Assembly (NCBI GenBank): GCA_964415935.1
Contig: CAYQCH010000010.1
Span: forward strand, 1 to 35,257
Direction of reading: 5' to 3'
From: CAYQCH01 sp964415935
GTDB taxonomy: Bacteria > Patescibacteriota > Patescibacteriia > VMEV01 > CAYQCH01
Length of the DNA: 35,257 bases
Below, one piece after another: positions 7,728 to 15,298 of the stretch. The translations under genes were made by a program, and so were the position numbers. Each line of letters starts with the position of its first letter. Position 1 is the first letter of the stretch. The notes below the pieces were generated by a model, which was not told where the DNA came from, made no database searches, and worked only from the letters and a program-made list of their open reading frames with translations.

Positions 7728-7753
7728 GTATTAAACCTCCAATCTGCTATAGT
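7726..7753 (+). promoter_or_regulatory. Extended -10 promoter of the DksA-like/lspA operon
   Basis: TGcTATAGT (-10 at 7748-7753) with a weak TTGTAT at 7726-7731 (16-bp spacer), starting inside the tail of the preceding RNA terminator. The leader to the ATG at 7862 would be about 100 nt. Confidence 0.55.
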
Positions 7754-7772
7754 GGTTCTAGGCTCCTTTCAG

Positions 7773-7801
7773 CCAAACACCACCCGGACGAGGGTGGTTT
7801 G
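7773..7801 (+). promoter_or_regulatory. Leader hairpin upstream of the DksA-like gene
   Basis: Stem ccaccc (7780-7785) / gggtgg (7792-7797), extended imperfectly by aaac/tttg, followed by tttg. It lies in the 5' untranslated leader. The short T-run makes it a weak terminator or attenuator candidate rather than a clear one. Confidence 0.35.
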
Positions 7802-7861
7802 TCGTAATATATGCTGGTGAAACACGCCTCAGCTGCGGACTGTATCACCAGTGCAAAGCAT

Positions 7862-8227
7862 ATGGACCCAAATATTTTAAAAGAAATTGAAGAGAAGCTG
7901 CTGGCTCGCAAGAAAGAGCTGGACGTTGAGCTCAGCAAAATTTCCAATAAGAATGGCGATGTCCGCGAAGCCACGTTTGCCGACATTGGCACGGATGAAG
8001 ACGACAATGCGCAGGAAGTGTCCGCCTTTTCCGACCAGCTGTCTTTGGTGGCGCAGCTTTCCAAGAATCTGGAAGACGTGGAAAAGGCGTTGAAGAAGAT
8101 CAAGGAAGGTACCTACGGCACGTGCAAGTATTGCAAGAAGCCGATTGACACCCGCCGTTTGTTGGCGCGCCCGGACTCCGGTTCGTGCGTGGAGTGCAAG
8201 GCGGCATTGCAAGGCGAGGCAACCTAA
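7862..8227 (+). CDS. DksA/TraR-family zinc-finger protein
   Basis: A 121-residue protein. The N-terminal part is a charged helical hairpin (MDPNILKEIEEKLLARKKELDVELSKI ... LSLVAQLSKNLEDVEKALKKIKEGTY). The C-terminus is a C4 zinc finger, GTCKYCKKPI ... SGSCVECK (CxxC-x~17-CxxC). This is the DksA/TraR layout; DksA-type proteins enter the RNA polymerase secondary channel and modulate initiation. Short versions of this kind are common in CPR and their role is less certain. Start 7862 is preferred because family homology begins there; an in-frame ATG at 7811 would add 17 residues. lspA begins 9 nt after the stop, so the two form an operon. Confidence 0.85.
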   Translation: MDPNILKEIEEKLLARKKELDVELSKISNKNGDVREATFADIGTDEDDNAQEVSAFSDQLSLVAQLSKNLEDVEKALKKIKEGTYGTCKYCKKPIDTRRLLARPDSGSCVECKAALQGEAT

Positions 8228-8236
8228 GGAAATCGC

Positions 8237-8695
8237 ATGCGCCCGCACCGCGTTTTACTGCTCGGAGTGTTTTTAGCGGTCGATGCCCTGGTGTTTGACC
8301 AGCTGCTTAAGTGGATTGTGGCAAAAAAGTCGCTGCTTCTCGTCGGCGATTTTTTATTTCTGCATCTGCGGGTTGCCGAATCCATAAACCCGCATTTCGC
8401 GTTCAGCGTGCCTGCGCCGCAGTGGGTTGTCCTGTGCACGGTTTTGTTGGTGCTGGCGGGCGTGTCTTGGCGATGGTGGCAGGAAGCGCGGGAAGGCCTG
8501 CCTTCTTCGCTGGCCTTGGCTTGCGTCATTGGCGCGGCGGCAAGCAATGTGCTTGACCGGTTTCGCCTGGGAGGCGTGCATGACTGGCTGGAAGTCGGCA
8601 TTCGGGGATGGTCCGTGTCCAGCTTGAACATCGCAGACCTGTGCATTATCGCCGGAGTCATCGTCTGGGCCTGGCTGTCGCGGCAAAAAACGTAA
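8237..8695 (+). CDS. lspA: Lipoprotein signal peptidase (signal peptidase II)
   Basis: A 152-residue, four-helix membrane aspartic protease that cleaves prolipoprotein signal peptides before the lipidated Cys. The catalytic Asp pair is visible in SNVLDRF (about residue 107) and NIADLCI (about 134). Family blocks VAESINPHFAFSVP (the xNxGxAFS region) and GGVHDWLEVGI are also present, and TM segments lie near 5-25, 60-78, 88-105 and 128-147. There is a good Shine-Dalgarno (taagga) 7 nt before the ATG, and the gene is 9 nt after the DksA-like gene. Substrates in this window include the lipoproteins at 930-1520 and 19175-20050. Confidence 0.92.
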   Translation: MRPHRVLLLGVFLAVDALVFDQLLKWIVAKKSLLLVGDFLFLHLRVAESINPHFAFSVPAPQWVVLCTVLLVLAGVSWRWWQEAREGLPSSLALACVIGAAASNVLDRFRLGGVHDWLEVGIRGWSVSSLNIADLCIIAGVIVWAWLSRQKT

Positions 8696-8705
8696 AAAAA
8701 TAGCT

Positions 8706-9305
8706 ATGTTGCATATTCGAAAGGCCGTATGGCCGATGATCATCATTAACGTGCTGGGTATCATCGGATTTACCGTCAGTTTCCTTGCCCGCGAGAACTA
8801 TGAATTTTTGATATACATCGGCGTGATCGTGTTTTTCTTTTTTGTCTTGTTGCTGACGGACAGCGCTGTTCGGTTTTCTCCCGTCGCATTGTGGGGAGCG
8901 ACGGCCTGGGCTTTCCTGCATATGTCAGGCGGCGGCGTACCCGTGGGAGACGGGCGGTTGTATGAGGTGATTCTGTTGCCGGTATCGCCGTCATACGAGA
9001 TTTTGAAATACGACCAGTTTGTCCATTTTGTCGGCTTTGCCGTGGCAACGTTGCTGATGTATGAACTGATCAAGCCGGTCCTGCGTTCCGGCCATCGGTC
9101 CTGGGTTCGGGTGTCCATTGTCGTGGCCATGGCTGGGTTGGGACTGGGCGCGTTAAACGAGATTGTGGAGTTTTTTGCAACGGTGCTTGCGCCAGAGACC
9201 GGCGTGGGCGGGTATGTGAACACGTCGCTGGACCTGGTATTTGATCTGTTCGGTGCTGTGGCGATGACTGGATACATCGTGCGGCGGGAAAAAGTTTCTT
9301 TGTAA
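8706..9305 (+). CDS. Multi-pass membrane protein, DUF2238 (YjdF)-like
   Basis: A 199-residue protein with about five to six hydrophobic segments (MIIINVLGIIGFTVSFL, FLIYIGVIVFFFFVLLLT, WGATAWAFLHMSGGG, FVHFVGFAVATLLMYELI, VSIVVAMAGLGLGALNEIVEFFATVL, LDLVFDLFGAVAMTGYI). The conserved acidic/His pattern DQFVHFVGF ... GALNEIVEFF ... NTSLDLVFDLFGA resembles the DUF2238/YjdF family and distantly VanZ-like proteins. The biochemical role is unknown. It begins 10 nt after lspA with no Shine-Dalgarno and probably belongs to the same transcript. Confidence 0.7.
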   Translation: MLHIRKAVWPMIIINVLGIIGFTVSFLARENYEFLIYIGVIVFFFFVLLLTDSAVRFSPVALWGATAWAFLHMSGGGVPVGDGRLYEVILLPVSPSYEILKYDQFVHFVGFAVATLLMYELIKPVLRSGHRSWVRVSIVVAMAGLGLGALNEIVEFFATVLAPETGVGGYVNTSLDLVFDLFGAVAMTGYIVRREKVSL

Positions 9306-9329
9306 CCAAGCTGCACCTTCTGCTATAAT
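9300..9329 (+). promoter_or_regulatory. Extended -10 promoter of comM
   Basis: TTGTAA (9300-9305, overlapping the upstream stop codon), 18-bp spacer, TGcTATAAT (-10 at 9324-9329, perfect hexamer). The predicted start is about 38 nt before the comM ATG, and the leader contains the 9349-9372 hairpin. Confidence 0.65.
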
Positions 9330-9348
9330 ATAAACATCCCCACAGAAT

Positions 9349-9372
9349 AACCCCGTCTTCACGGGGTTTTGT
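9349..9372 (+). terminator. Terminator-like hairpin in the comM leader
   Basis: Stem aaccccgt (9349-9356) / acggggtt (9361-9368), cttc loop, then ttgtt directly before the ATG. It can end the 8706 transcript but lies downstream of the comM promoter, so comM transcription must read through it. Confidence 0.6.
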
Positions 9373-9373
9373 T

Positions 9374-10879
9374 ATGGCAAAAAATCGGGCGGTGCATGTA
9401 TGGTCGGCCGCAGTGCTGGGCGTTGATGCGCGGCTGATATCTGTAGAAGTGGACCAGCGGCCAGGCCTCATACGCATGATTATTGTCGGTATGGCCGACA
9501 AGTCCTGCCTGGAGGCAAAAGAACGCATCCGCAGCGCGCTAAAAAATGCCGGATTTGCCCTGCCGCTCTGCCAGGTGGTTTTCAATCTTGCGCCCGCGGA
9601 ACTTCCCAAAGCCGGTTCCGGTTTTGACCTGGCCATGGCCGTGGCGCTGCTCATGCGGCGGGGCGAGATGTCCGAAAACGCTGCGCTGGATTCTTTGTTT
9701 TTGGGAGAACTGACGCTAGACGGCGCGCTGCGGCCTGTATCCGGCGTGCTTGCCTGCGCGCAAGCCGCCAGGGAAGCGGGGTTGAAACGCGTGTTCGTTC
9801 CCGTCCAGAATGCGGCCGAGGCGGCGCTGGCGGCGGGTCTTGAGGTGGTGCCGGCGCGCCATTTGCAGGAAGTGGTGGAGATGGCGCGCGGCACGCGGCC
9901 GATGCCTGCGTACCAGGCCCCGCCGCTGGCTCCAGGGCCGGCGTCAAGTCTGGGCGTGGATCTGTGCGATATCCGCGGCAACGAGCAGGCCAAGCGCGCG
10001 CTGGAAATCGCCGCGGCCGGCGGACATAACCTGCTGTTGTACGGCCCGCCCGGTTCGGGAAAGACCATGCTTGCGCGCGCCCTGCCGTCCATCATGCCGC
10101 CGCTCACCCCGGAAGAGACTATCGAAGTCAGCAAGATATACAGCGCCGCGGGGCTTTTGAACGGGCGGACGCTGTTCATGCAGCGGCCCTGGCGAAGCCC
10201 GCATCATGGCGCCTCGGCCGCGGCTTTGGTGGGCGGCGGCAGCATCCCCCGGCCGGGGGAAATAAGCCTGGCGCATCGCGGCGTGCTGTTCCTGGACGAA
10301 TTGGCGGAATTTCCCCGCTCCATTCTTGACCAGCTGCGCCAGCCCATGGAAAGCGGCGTGATGACCATTTCCCGCGCGCGCCTGACCGTGGATGTACCGG
10401 CAAAATTTTTGCTCGTCGCGGCCATGAACCCGTGTCCGTGCGGATTTGCCACCGACGTGCAAGGACGGTGTACCTGCACGGCCGCCGCGGTGCGCCAGTA
10501 TCAGCGGCGCATTTCCGGACCGCTGCTGGATCGGTTTGACTTGTTTGTCGACGTGCCGCGCCAGCCGTGGGATGCAAGCGCCGGCGCGCGGGAAACCTCG
10601 GCTCGGGTCCAGGAGCGTGTCCTGGCGGCACGACGGCGGCAAGAGGAACAACTGCCGGCGTCGCGCGGCGCGGCGACCGTATCAAGCGAAGCGGCGGTAT
10701 CAAGCCAGGCGCATGCGCTGTTGGCGCGCGCCAGCCAGCAGATGATGCTGTCGCACAGAGCCTGCGTGCGCGTCATGCGGGTGGCGCGGACCATCGCCAG
10801 TCTTGCTCAGGCGCCGCGCGTCGAGGCGCAGCATGTGGCTGAGGCGCTGCAGTACCGGCAGGCATCCTGGCGCCCATGA
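9374..10879 (+). CDS. comM: YifB/ComM-family Mg-chelatase-like AAA+ ATPase
   Basis: A 501-residue protein. It has an N-terminal ChlI/Lon-protease-like domain (about 1-170: VHVWSAAVLGVDARLISVEVD ... GSGFDLAMAVALLMRRGE ... FLGELTLDGALRPVSGVL), then an AAA+ module with Walker A GPPGSGKTM (about 223-231), Walker B GVLFLDELAEF (about 303), a sensor region (AMNPCPCGF) and a four-Cys cluster (CPCG...GRCTC). The C-terminal Mg-chelatase lid contains ISGPLLDRFDLFVDVP. ComM of naturally competent bacteria is a helicase that promotes branch migration during integration of transformed DNA; competence is plausible in CPR but not shown here. There is no Shine-Dalgarno. Confidence 0.9.
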   Translation: MAKNRAVHVWSAAVLGVDARLISVEVDQRPGLIRMIIVGMADKSCLEAKERIRSALKNAGFALPLCQVVFNLAPAELPKAGSGFDLAMAVALLMRRGEMSENAALDSLFLGELTLDGALRPVSGVLACAQAAREAGLKRVFVPVQNAAEAALAAGLEVVPARHLQEVVEMARGTRPMPAYQAPPLAPGPASSLGVDLCDIRGNEQAKRALEIAAAGGHNLLLYGPPGSGKTMLARALPSIMPPLTPEETIEVSKIYSAAGLLNGRTLFMQRPWRSPHHGASAAALVGGGSIPRPGEISLAHRGVLFLDELAEFPRSILDQLRQPMESGVMTISRARLTVDVPAKFLLVAAMNPCPCGFATDVQGRCTCTAAAVRQYQRRISGPLLDRFDLFVDVPRQPWDASAGARETSARVQERVLAARRRQEEQLPASRGAATVSSEAAVSSQAHALLARASQQMMLSHRACVRVMRVARTIASLAQAPRVEAQHVAEALQYRQASWRP

Positions 10880-10893
10880 GGCGACATGCGATA

Positions 10894-10902
10894 TGCTATA
10901 CC
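10894..10902 (+). promoter_or_regulatory. Candidate extended -10 element for the 10920 gene
   Basis: TGcTATACC (10894-10902) lies 17 nt before the chosen ATG at 10920. No convincing -35 is visible. Confidence 0.4.
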
Positions 10903-10919
10903 CATCATTTACGCCATGT

Positions 10920-11603
10920 ATGCCTATTGAAGCGCCTCCATTGCCGCCCGCCCGCGTCAAAGAGAATGCCACGCCCGCGGAAAAGGAAATCAGCACCATG
11001 CTGCGCCGCCTGTCCATCGATTTCATGCCAGGAGTTTCGCCCAGTGTGCGCGAAATCGCTCTGGCCAGCGAGATGCGTCGCGTGCTCAAACCGCTGGGAT
11101 TTAAGGAACGAAGTTCTTTTTCCGGGCAGCATGAAGCCGACATCCAGCGCTGGATGTCAAAACTGTCGCCGGAGGAATTAAAGTCGTTTCAAACGGCGTT
11201 ATGGCGCGGCGATGCGCCCGAGCGGCTCATGCAGTCATTACTGGAAGACAAACCCATTACGCTTTCGCCTGGTTTTTTTAATGTTGCCGATTCGTTTCAG
11301 ACATCGATTGCGTATAGCGGCCTTGAAAGCGGCGGCAGCGAAGCGCCCTTTAACATGTGCGTCGGATTTGAACCAAAGCATATGCAGGTTGCACGCCGTT
11401 TTGATGCCTCGGAAGTGCAGTCCGCCGCCACCAACGAAGCGGCGGTCCGCGCGGGGATCTCCGCCGTACAAGAAAGCATGATGGAAGGGCATGGGGAAAT
11501 CCGGAAAGAAGATATCAAATGGATTTTTGCGCGCCCCCATACGGGCGTGCGAGGGACTCCCGGCAGGATACTGGTGTTTGAGCGCGAAGGGCCGGAGGTA
11601 TAA
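10920..11603 (+). CDS. Hypothetical protein
   Basis: A 227-residue soluble protein starting MPIEAPPLPPARVKEN. It has a helical region (AEKEISTMLRRLSIDFMPG ... REIALASEMRRVLKPLGF ... DIQRWMSKLSPEELKSFQTALW) and a C-terminal mixed part ending DIKWIFARPHTGVRGTPGRILVFEREGPEV. There is no signal peptide, membrane segment or recognisable domain. The start at 10920 is preferred over the in-frame ATG at 10893 because the latter overlaps the -10 element. It is preceded by comM (40 nt) and followed by a bidirectional terminator. Confidence 0.6.
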   Translation: MPIEAPPLPPARVKENATPAEKEISTMLRRLSIDFMPGVSPSVREIALASEMRRVLKPLGFKERSSFSGQHEADIQRWMSKLSPEELKSFQTALWRGDAPERLMQSLLEDKPITLSPGFFNVADSFQTSIAYSGLESGGSEAPFNMCVGFEPKHMQVARRFDASEVQSAATNEAAVRAGISAVQESMMEGHGEIRKEDIKWIFARPHTGVRGTPGRILVFEREGPEV

Positions 11604-11622
11604 AGCATATACAGGCAAAATG

Positions 11623-11654
11623 AAAGGGCATGCCTTGAGGGGCATGCCCTTTTT
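11623..11654. terminator. Bidirectional intrinsic terminator
   Basis: Stem aaagggcatgcc (11623-11634) / ggcatgccctttt (11641-11653). The plus strand continues in T's; the minus strand is followed by catttt. It separates the convergent 10920 and 11669 genes. Confidence 0.8.
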
Positions 11655-11668
11655 GACGCCGTGAAGCG

Positions 11669-12055
11669 TCATCGTGTGGTTGAAGCATCGGTTTCCTCCT
11701 GGCAGCGCACGCAACGGTACGCCTCGGGGAAGTGCTCCAGCCGTTCCTTGGAAATCGGGTTGCGGCAGGACAGGCATCGCCCGTACCCGCGCGCTCCCTG
11801 CAACGCATCATCGATTCTGGCCATAGCGGCCGGGATGTCGATGGCTTCCTCTCGCTTGTACGCCAGCTGCTGCTCAGGCAGCCGGGACGGGTCGACCAGC
11901 GACTGCTCCAGCTTCTCGCGCTTGCGGCGGAGATGCTCCAGCCGCCCGGCAAGAAAGATGGCGCAAGAGAGGTACCCGTCCTGGCCGCAGCCGCTGCAGA
12001 TGCGGTTGGCCAGGCAGTCCTTGGACTCCTGGGAGATGTCGTCTGGAACGTTCAC
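11669..12055 (-). CDS. Second DksA/TraR-type zinc-finger protein
   Basis: A 128-residue protein with two Cys clusters: CSGCGQDGYLSC near residue 20-31, and a C-terminal CLSCRNPI ... YRCVRCQ (CxxC ... CxxC), the TraR/DksA signature. Between them is a charged helix (LAGRLEHLRRKREKLEQSL ... EAIDIPAAMARIDDALQGARGY), as in the DksA hairpin. It is distinct from the 7862 homologue because of the extra N-terminal Cys cluster. The start is GTG at 12055 with aaagga 7 nt upstream, located inside the end of the 12068 gene's 3' region; the two genes are 12 nt apart and form an operon. It belongs to the G/C-rich population. An RNA-polymerase-binding role is inferred only. Confidence 0.75.
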   Translation of the reverse strand: MNVPDDISQESKDCLANRICSGCGQDGYLSCAIFLAGRLEHLRRKREKLEQSLVDPSRLPEQQLAYKREEAIDIPAAMARIDDALQGARGYGRCLSCRNPISKERLEHFPEAYRCVRCQEETDASTTR

Positions 12056-12067
12056 ATAGGGTTCCTT

Positions 12068-12865
12068 TCAGGTCAGCCAGAGACTGTCCGCGGTCTTGCC
12101 GCGGTAGTTCACGAGTTGCCGGTTCAGTTCCAGGGTGATGCCGTCCGTGGAAAACGGGTCTTCGCCTCGCATGGACGTGCGCGCGATGTGCGAAGCGACA
12201 AAGGGCAGGGCGGCCGGCGGCAGGCTGTGCATGTTCATGTCCACCGCCGTTTGAAAGAGCATAGCGCCAAACGCGCCGATGAGGTCGTGCAATACCGCCT
12301 GGTTGCGCGCCATCAGCCGGTACAGCTTCTCGTCTATTTCGTGGCTGCCCAGTCGTTCATGCAGCGGCCGGTCGGCGTCGGGCAGGCCTTGGCGCCTGCC
12401 GGCGTATGCCTGCCGCTGCAGGTAGAGAAGAACTTTTTGCCGCCGGCCTTCCGGCTGCCTGCACCAGGGCGTGTCATCGAGCCAGAAGAATTCGACGATG
12501 TCGGCCTGGAGCAGCACATGGGCGCGCAGCGGATCGCTGATGTCCAGCGGTTCCCGCTTGTCTCCCAGCACATGGTAGCGGGCAACAAGGTCAACAGCAG
12601 CGTCTGGCAATGAGGCGGGCTGGTTGGCCCGCGCCCACAGCAGCAGGTTCAGGCCGATCAGGAAACAGAGACTGTCTCCGACTTCCCGCGGCAGCTTGCG
12701 GCGCAGGTCGTCGAATGCGGCCTGGCTGCGGATGTCGGGGCTGCGAAGCGCTTCGCTGCAGGCCAGGATGACCCTGGTCTGCGCCTGTGGATGCAAGGTT
12801 TCAAACGAAGGGATGTGCCGCAGACGCAGCTCATCCGCCAGTTTTTGGAGATGTCTACTCTGCAC
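12068..12865 (-). CDS. Hypothetical protein, first gene of a zinc-finger operon
   Basis: A 265-residue protein, GTG start at 12865 (reads VQSRHLQKLADEL). A strong ribosome site (aaaggaggg) lies about 5 nt upstream and decides against the in-frame ATG at 12898, which is upstream of that site. The protein is mostly helical with conserved-looking aromatic/acidic patches (DIVEFFWLDDTPWC, EIDEKLYRLMARNQAVLHDLIGAFGAMLFQTAVDM). There is no signal peptide and no domain I recognise. It is followed 12 nt later by the second TraR-like zinc-finger gene. Third codon positions are G/C-rich compared with the flanking 12970 gene. Confidence 0.65.
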   Translation of the reverse strand: MQSRHLQKLADELRLRHIPSFETLHPQAQTRVILACSEALRSPDIRSQAAFDDLRRKLPREVGDSLCFLIGLNLLLWARANQPASLPDAAVDLVARYHVLGDKREPLDISDPLRAHVLLQADIVEFFWLDDTPWCRQPEGRRQKVLLYLQRQAYAGRRQGLPDADRPLHERLGSHEIDEKLYRLMARNQAVLHDLIGAFGAMLFQTAVDMNMHSLPPAALPFVASHIARTSMRGEDPFSTDGITLELNRQLVNYRGKTADSLWLT

Positions 12866-12898
12866 GGATCCCTCCTTTCGGGCAGAATGACAGCACAT

Positions 12899-12926
12899 AT
12901 CATCATATCGTACGGCAAAATGTCAA
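12899..12926 (-). promoter_or_regulatory. Candidate promoter of the 12865-11669 operon
   Basis: On the minus strand a perfect TTGACA (12926-12921), 16-bp spacer, GATGAT (12904-12899). It lies back to back with the 12970 gene promoter. Confidence 0.5.
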
Positions 12927-12940
12927 GCGTTTAACCCCTG

Positions 12941-12949
12941 TGCTATACT
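12941..12949 (+). promoter_or_regulatory. Extended -10 element of the sensor gene
   Basis: TGcTATACT (12941-12949), 20 nt before the ATG at 12970. No good -35 is present, which is tolerated by extended -10 promoters. Confidence 0.55.
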
Positions 12950-12969
12950 TTTCCTGTTGCCAAACGAAC

Positions 12970-14337
12970 ATGTCCAAACGAAAACAAACATCCGATTTTC
13001 ACAGCAGGCTCGACAGATGGTTCAGTACGAGCAAGTCCACCAGGCGCGTGATTTACGCGATTTGCGTGGCGTACTTGGTGTTCATGGCAGGCGTAAACAC
13101 GCTGACGTATGTGCGCGGCAAGCAGGCTGTGTTGCGTGATGTCTACGCCCGCCGCCTGGCGACGGCCACCTTGGGCGCCGCTGTGTTGGGTGAGACCTTT
13201 GAACGCATCAAGGATGTCGGGCGGAGCCTCGCTTCGCGCGCCACTTTCCAGGACCTTGTGGCCAGCGGGCAATGGGATGAAGCCGTGCGCCTCCTTGCTC
13301 CCACCCTCGCCGACTACAACTATATTGAGCGGGTATTTATCACCGATCCGCAAGGCGTGTTGATGACGGACTTTCCTGAATTGCCCAACGTGCGGGGCAC
13401 CAATTTTGCGTTTCGCGACTGGTACAGGGGCGTGAGCAAGGAATGGCAGCCGTATGTCTCCGAAGTGTACAAGCGCGCGGCACAGCCGCAACTGAACGTG
13501 GTGGCCGTTGCCATTCCCATTACTTCTGTTTCGCAGCAAGAGGTAGTAACGGGCATCCTGGTCTTGCAGATCCGCCTGGATTCGCTGGTGGATTGGGCGC
13601 GCCAGATTTCCCTGGGGCCTTCTTCTATTACCTATCTGGTTGATGAACGCGGTCGCGTGGCCGCGCATACGGCGAAAAGCCCGCAGGCGGGCATTTTGGA
13701 TGCTTCCAACCTGCAAATTGTGCAGAAAGTAACGCAGGGACAGAGTGGCGCGGAACTGGCTTATGACTTGGATTTGCGGAAACGGGTGATTGTGGCCTAT
13801 GCGCCTGTCACGGATTATGGCTGGGGCGTCATTGTCGAGCAGCCGGTCACCGATGCTCTGCAGCGGTACAATGCAGAAATCATCAATAACATCATTTTAC
13901 AGATTGCCATTTTCACCTCCGGCCTGCTGAGCCTGGGGCTGCTGGCGTCTGTGGCGCGCCAGCTTATCCTGTTGCGCCAACGCGAAAAAGCCTGTTTGGA
14001 AAGCGTGGGAGACGCCCTGATCGGCATTGATCGCCATTGGAATATTATCCTGTGGAACAGGGCGGCGGAAGAAATGATCGGTTGGAAAGAAACGGAAGTG
14101 CTCCACAAGCCATTCCGCTCCGTTATTTCTGTGTTGCGCAAGCGCGACTACAAGCCGCATGAGTCGTTCATTTCCGAGGCCATGTACTCTAAGGAAACCC
14201 TTTCCCCGCGCGGCGGAACCATCATTTTGCGCCAGGACGGCGAAGAGATTACCGTCAGTGCCGTGGCTTCGCCGATCATCGATGATGAGGGCGTGGTGGT
14301 TGGATGTATCCTCGATTTTCGCAAGGTTGGAAAATAG
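12970..14337 (+). CDS. Membrane sensor with dCache-like and PAS domains, no output domain
   Basis: A 455-residue protein from ATG 12970. The layout is cytoplasmic basic N-terminus, TM1 (VIYAICVAYLVFMAGVNTL, about 27-46), an extracellular Cache-type sensor (about 50-300, with FITDPQGVLMTDFPE, GTNFAFRDWYRGV, YVSEVYKRAAQPQLNVVAVAIPI, TYLVDERGRVAAH and VIVAYAPVTDYGWGVIVEQP), TM2 (IILQIAIFTSGLLSLGLLA, about 308-328), and a C-terminal PAS domain (CLESVGDALIGIDRHWNIILWNRAAEEMIGW ... VGCILDFRKVGK). Cache modules bind small extracellular ligands. The protein ends right after PAS: no kinase, GGDEF, EAL or methyl-accepting domain follows, and no partner is adjacent. There is no Shine-Dalgarno. Confidence 0.82.
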   Translation: MSKRKQTSDFHSRLDRWFSTSKSTRRVIYAICVAYLVFMAGVNTLTYVRGKQAVLRDVYARRLATATLGAAVLGETFERIKDVGRSLASRATFQDLVASGQWDEAVRLLAPTLADYNYIERVFITDPQGVLMTDFPELPNVRGTNFAFRDWYRGVSKEWQPYVSEVYKRAAQPQLNVVAVAIPITSVSQQEVVTGILVLQIRLDSLVDWARQISLGPSSITYLVDERGRVAAHTAKSPQAGILDASNLQIVQKVTQGQSGAELAYDLDLRKRVIVAYAPVTDYGWGVIVEQPVTDALQRYNAEIINNIILQIAIFTSGLLSLGLLASVARQLILLRQREKACLESVGDALIGIDRHWNIILWNRAAEEMIGWKETEVLHKPFRSVISVLRKRDYKPHESFISEAMYSKETLSPRGGTIILRQDGEEITVSAVASPIIDDEGVVVGCILDFRKVGK

Positions 14338-14349
14338 CCATAACTCCCC

Positions 14350-14378
14350 TTGACAAGGTAGGTGGTTTGTGGTAAGGT
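14350..14378 (+). promoter_or_regulatory. Promoter of the Wzz-like gene
   Basis: TTGACA (14350-14355), 17-bp spacer, TGgTAAGGT (-10 at 14373-14378). The 13-mer tgtggtaaggtcg here is repeated exactly at 17727-17739. A further weak extended -10 (TGgTATTTT, 14411-14419) precedes the ATG at 14432. Confidence 0.65.
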
Positions 14379-14431
14379 CGCCCGTTATGCCAGGAACAGA
14401 CCCCTGTTCGTGGTATTTTTATTTGATTCAT

Positions 14432-15211
14432 ATGGAAACGTTTGAGTTGATCCAATTCGTCCAGCGCAAGTGGCAAACCGTTTTGGCGTTTGTCATCGGT
14501 TTGACCGTGCTTGCGTTTGTCGGCAGCGCTGTCCAGCCGCAGAAATACCGCGCGGAGCAGCGTTTCTTGGTCGTGCAAACGCATGCCGCTGATGTGGATC
14601 CGTATGCCGCTTCCCGCTCCACCGAATACCTGACCAATTTGTTCAGCGAAGTCATGTATTCCCAGAGTTTCATGAACCAGGTGTTCAGCGCCGGCTATGC
14701 CGTGGAGCGCAGCGGGTTTCCGACTGATTCCAAGAAGCTGAAAAAGGCCTGGCAAAAGACCGTGGCCACGCGCGTCCTGGCGGATACCGGTATTTTGGAA
14801 GTCTACGTGTACCACGTCGACCGCTATCAGGCGGAGCAGATTGCCCTGGCTATCGGCCAGGTATTGCGCACCAAGCATGGCCAGTACCATGGCCGCGGCA
14901 ATGCCGTGAGCATCCAGACGATTGACCAGCCGATTGCGTCTTTGCGCCCGGTGCAGCCGGACATCCTGTTGAACTCCGCCGTTGGCGCCGTGCTCGGCCT
15001 GGTGGGCGGCATCGCCTTCGTGTACGGATTTCCCAAGCGCGAGCTGCGCATCCGTTTCGGCCAGCGCCTGGTCGGCCCGACAGTGGGCGATGATGACCTG
15101 GCCGTCCATCCGTCTCCGGTTGCGGCCTACCCCAACCGCGGGCAGCGCCACGTGTCGGAAATCGGCTACCAGATGACGGCAGAATACGATCAGGACCAGC
15201 CTTCCTTCTAA
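14432..15211 (+). CDS. Wzz-like polysaccharide chain-length/co-polymerase membrane protein
   Basis: A 259-residue protein from ATG 14432 (METFELIQFVQRKW). TM1 (VLAFVIGLTVLAFVGSAV, about 17-35) and TM2 (LLNSAVGAVLGLVGGIAFVYGF, about 177-198) flank an outer domain, the topology of Wzz and the chain-length part of BY-kinases. The cytoplasmic tail is short with no kinase domain. The usual Wzz Pro-rich motif before TM2 is only loosely present (PIASLRPVQPD). Wzz proteins set the length of lipid-linked polysaccharide. An alternative start at 14387 (MPGTD...) would give a nearly leaderless mRNA from the 14350 promoter; 14432 is chosen because the family-like sequence begins there. Confidence 0.75.
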   Translation: METFELIQFVQRKWQTVLAFVIGLTVLAFVGSAVQPQKYRAEQRFLVVQTHAADVDPYAASRSTEYLTNLFSEVMYSQSFMNQVFSAGYAVERSGFPTDSKKLKKAWQKTVATRVLADTGILEVYVYHVDRYQAEQIALAIGQVLRTKHGQYHGRGNAVSIQTIDQPIASLRPVQPDILLNSAVGAVLGLVGGIAFVYGFPKRELRIRFGQRLVGPTVGDDDLAVHPSPVAAYPNRGQRHVSEIGYQMTAEYDQDQPSF

Positions 15212-15218
15212 CAAAACA

Positions 15219-15254
15219 ACTCCTTCCGGTTCAGCCGGAAGGAGTTTTGTTATT
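15219..15254 (+). terminator. Intrinsic terminator of the Wzz-like gene
   Basis: A perfect 11-bp stem actccttccgg (15219-15229) / ccggaaggagt (15235-15245) followed by tttgttatt. Confidence 0.88.
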
Positions 15255-15276
15255 GCCGGCTGCTTTTTGGTATACT
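15247..15276 (+). promoter_or_regulatory. Promoter of the pilin gene
   Basis: TTGTTA (15247-15252), 18-bp spacer, TGgTATACT (-10 at 15271-15276). It overlaps the tail of the Wzz terminator. The leader to the ATG at 15299 is about 16 nt. Confidence 0.6.
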
Positions 15277-15298
15277 TCACGCACGTTAATCGATTCCT

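Noticed and set aside
9070..10651. Minus-strand frames opposite comM
   Set aside because: Compositionally biased shadows of a clear AAA+ ATPase gene.
10893..10919. ATG at 10893 as start of the 10920 gene
   Set aside because: It overlaps the TGcTATACC element; the ATG at 10920 fits the short-leader pattern of the window better.
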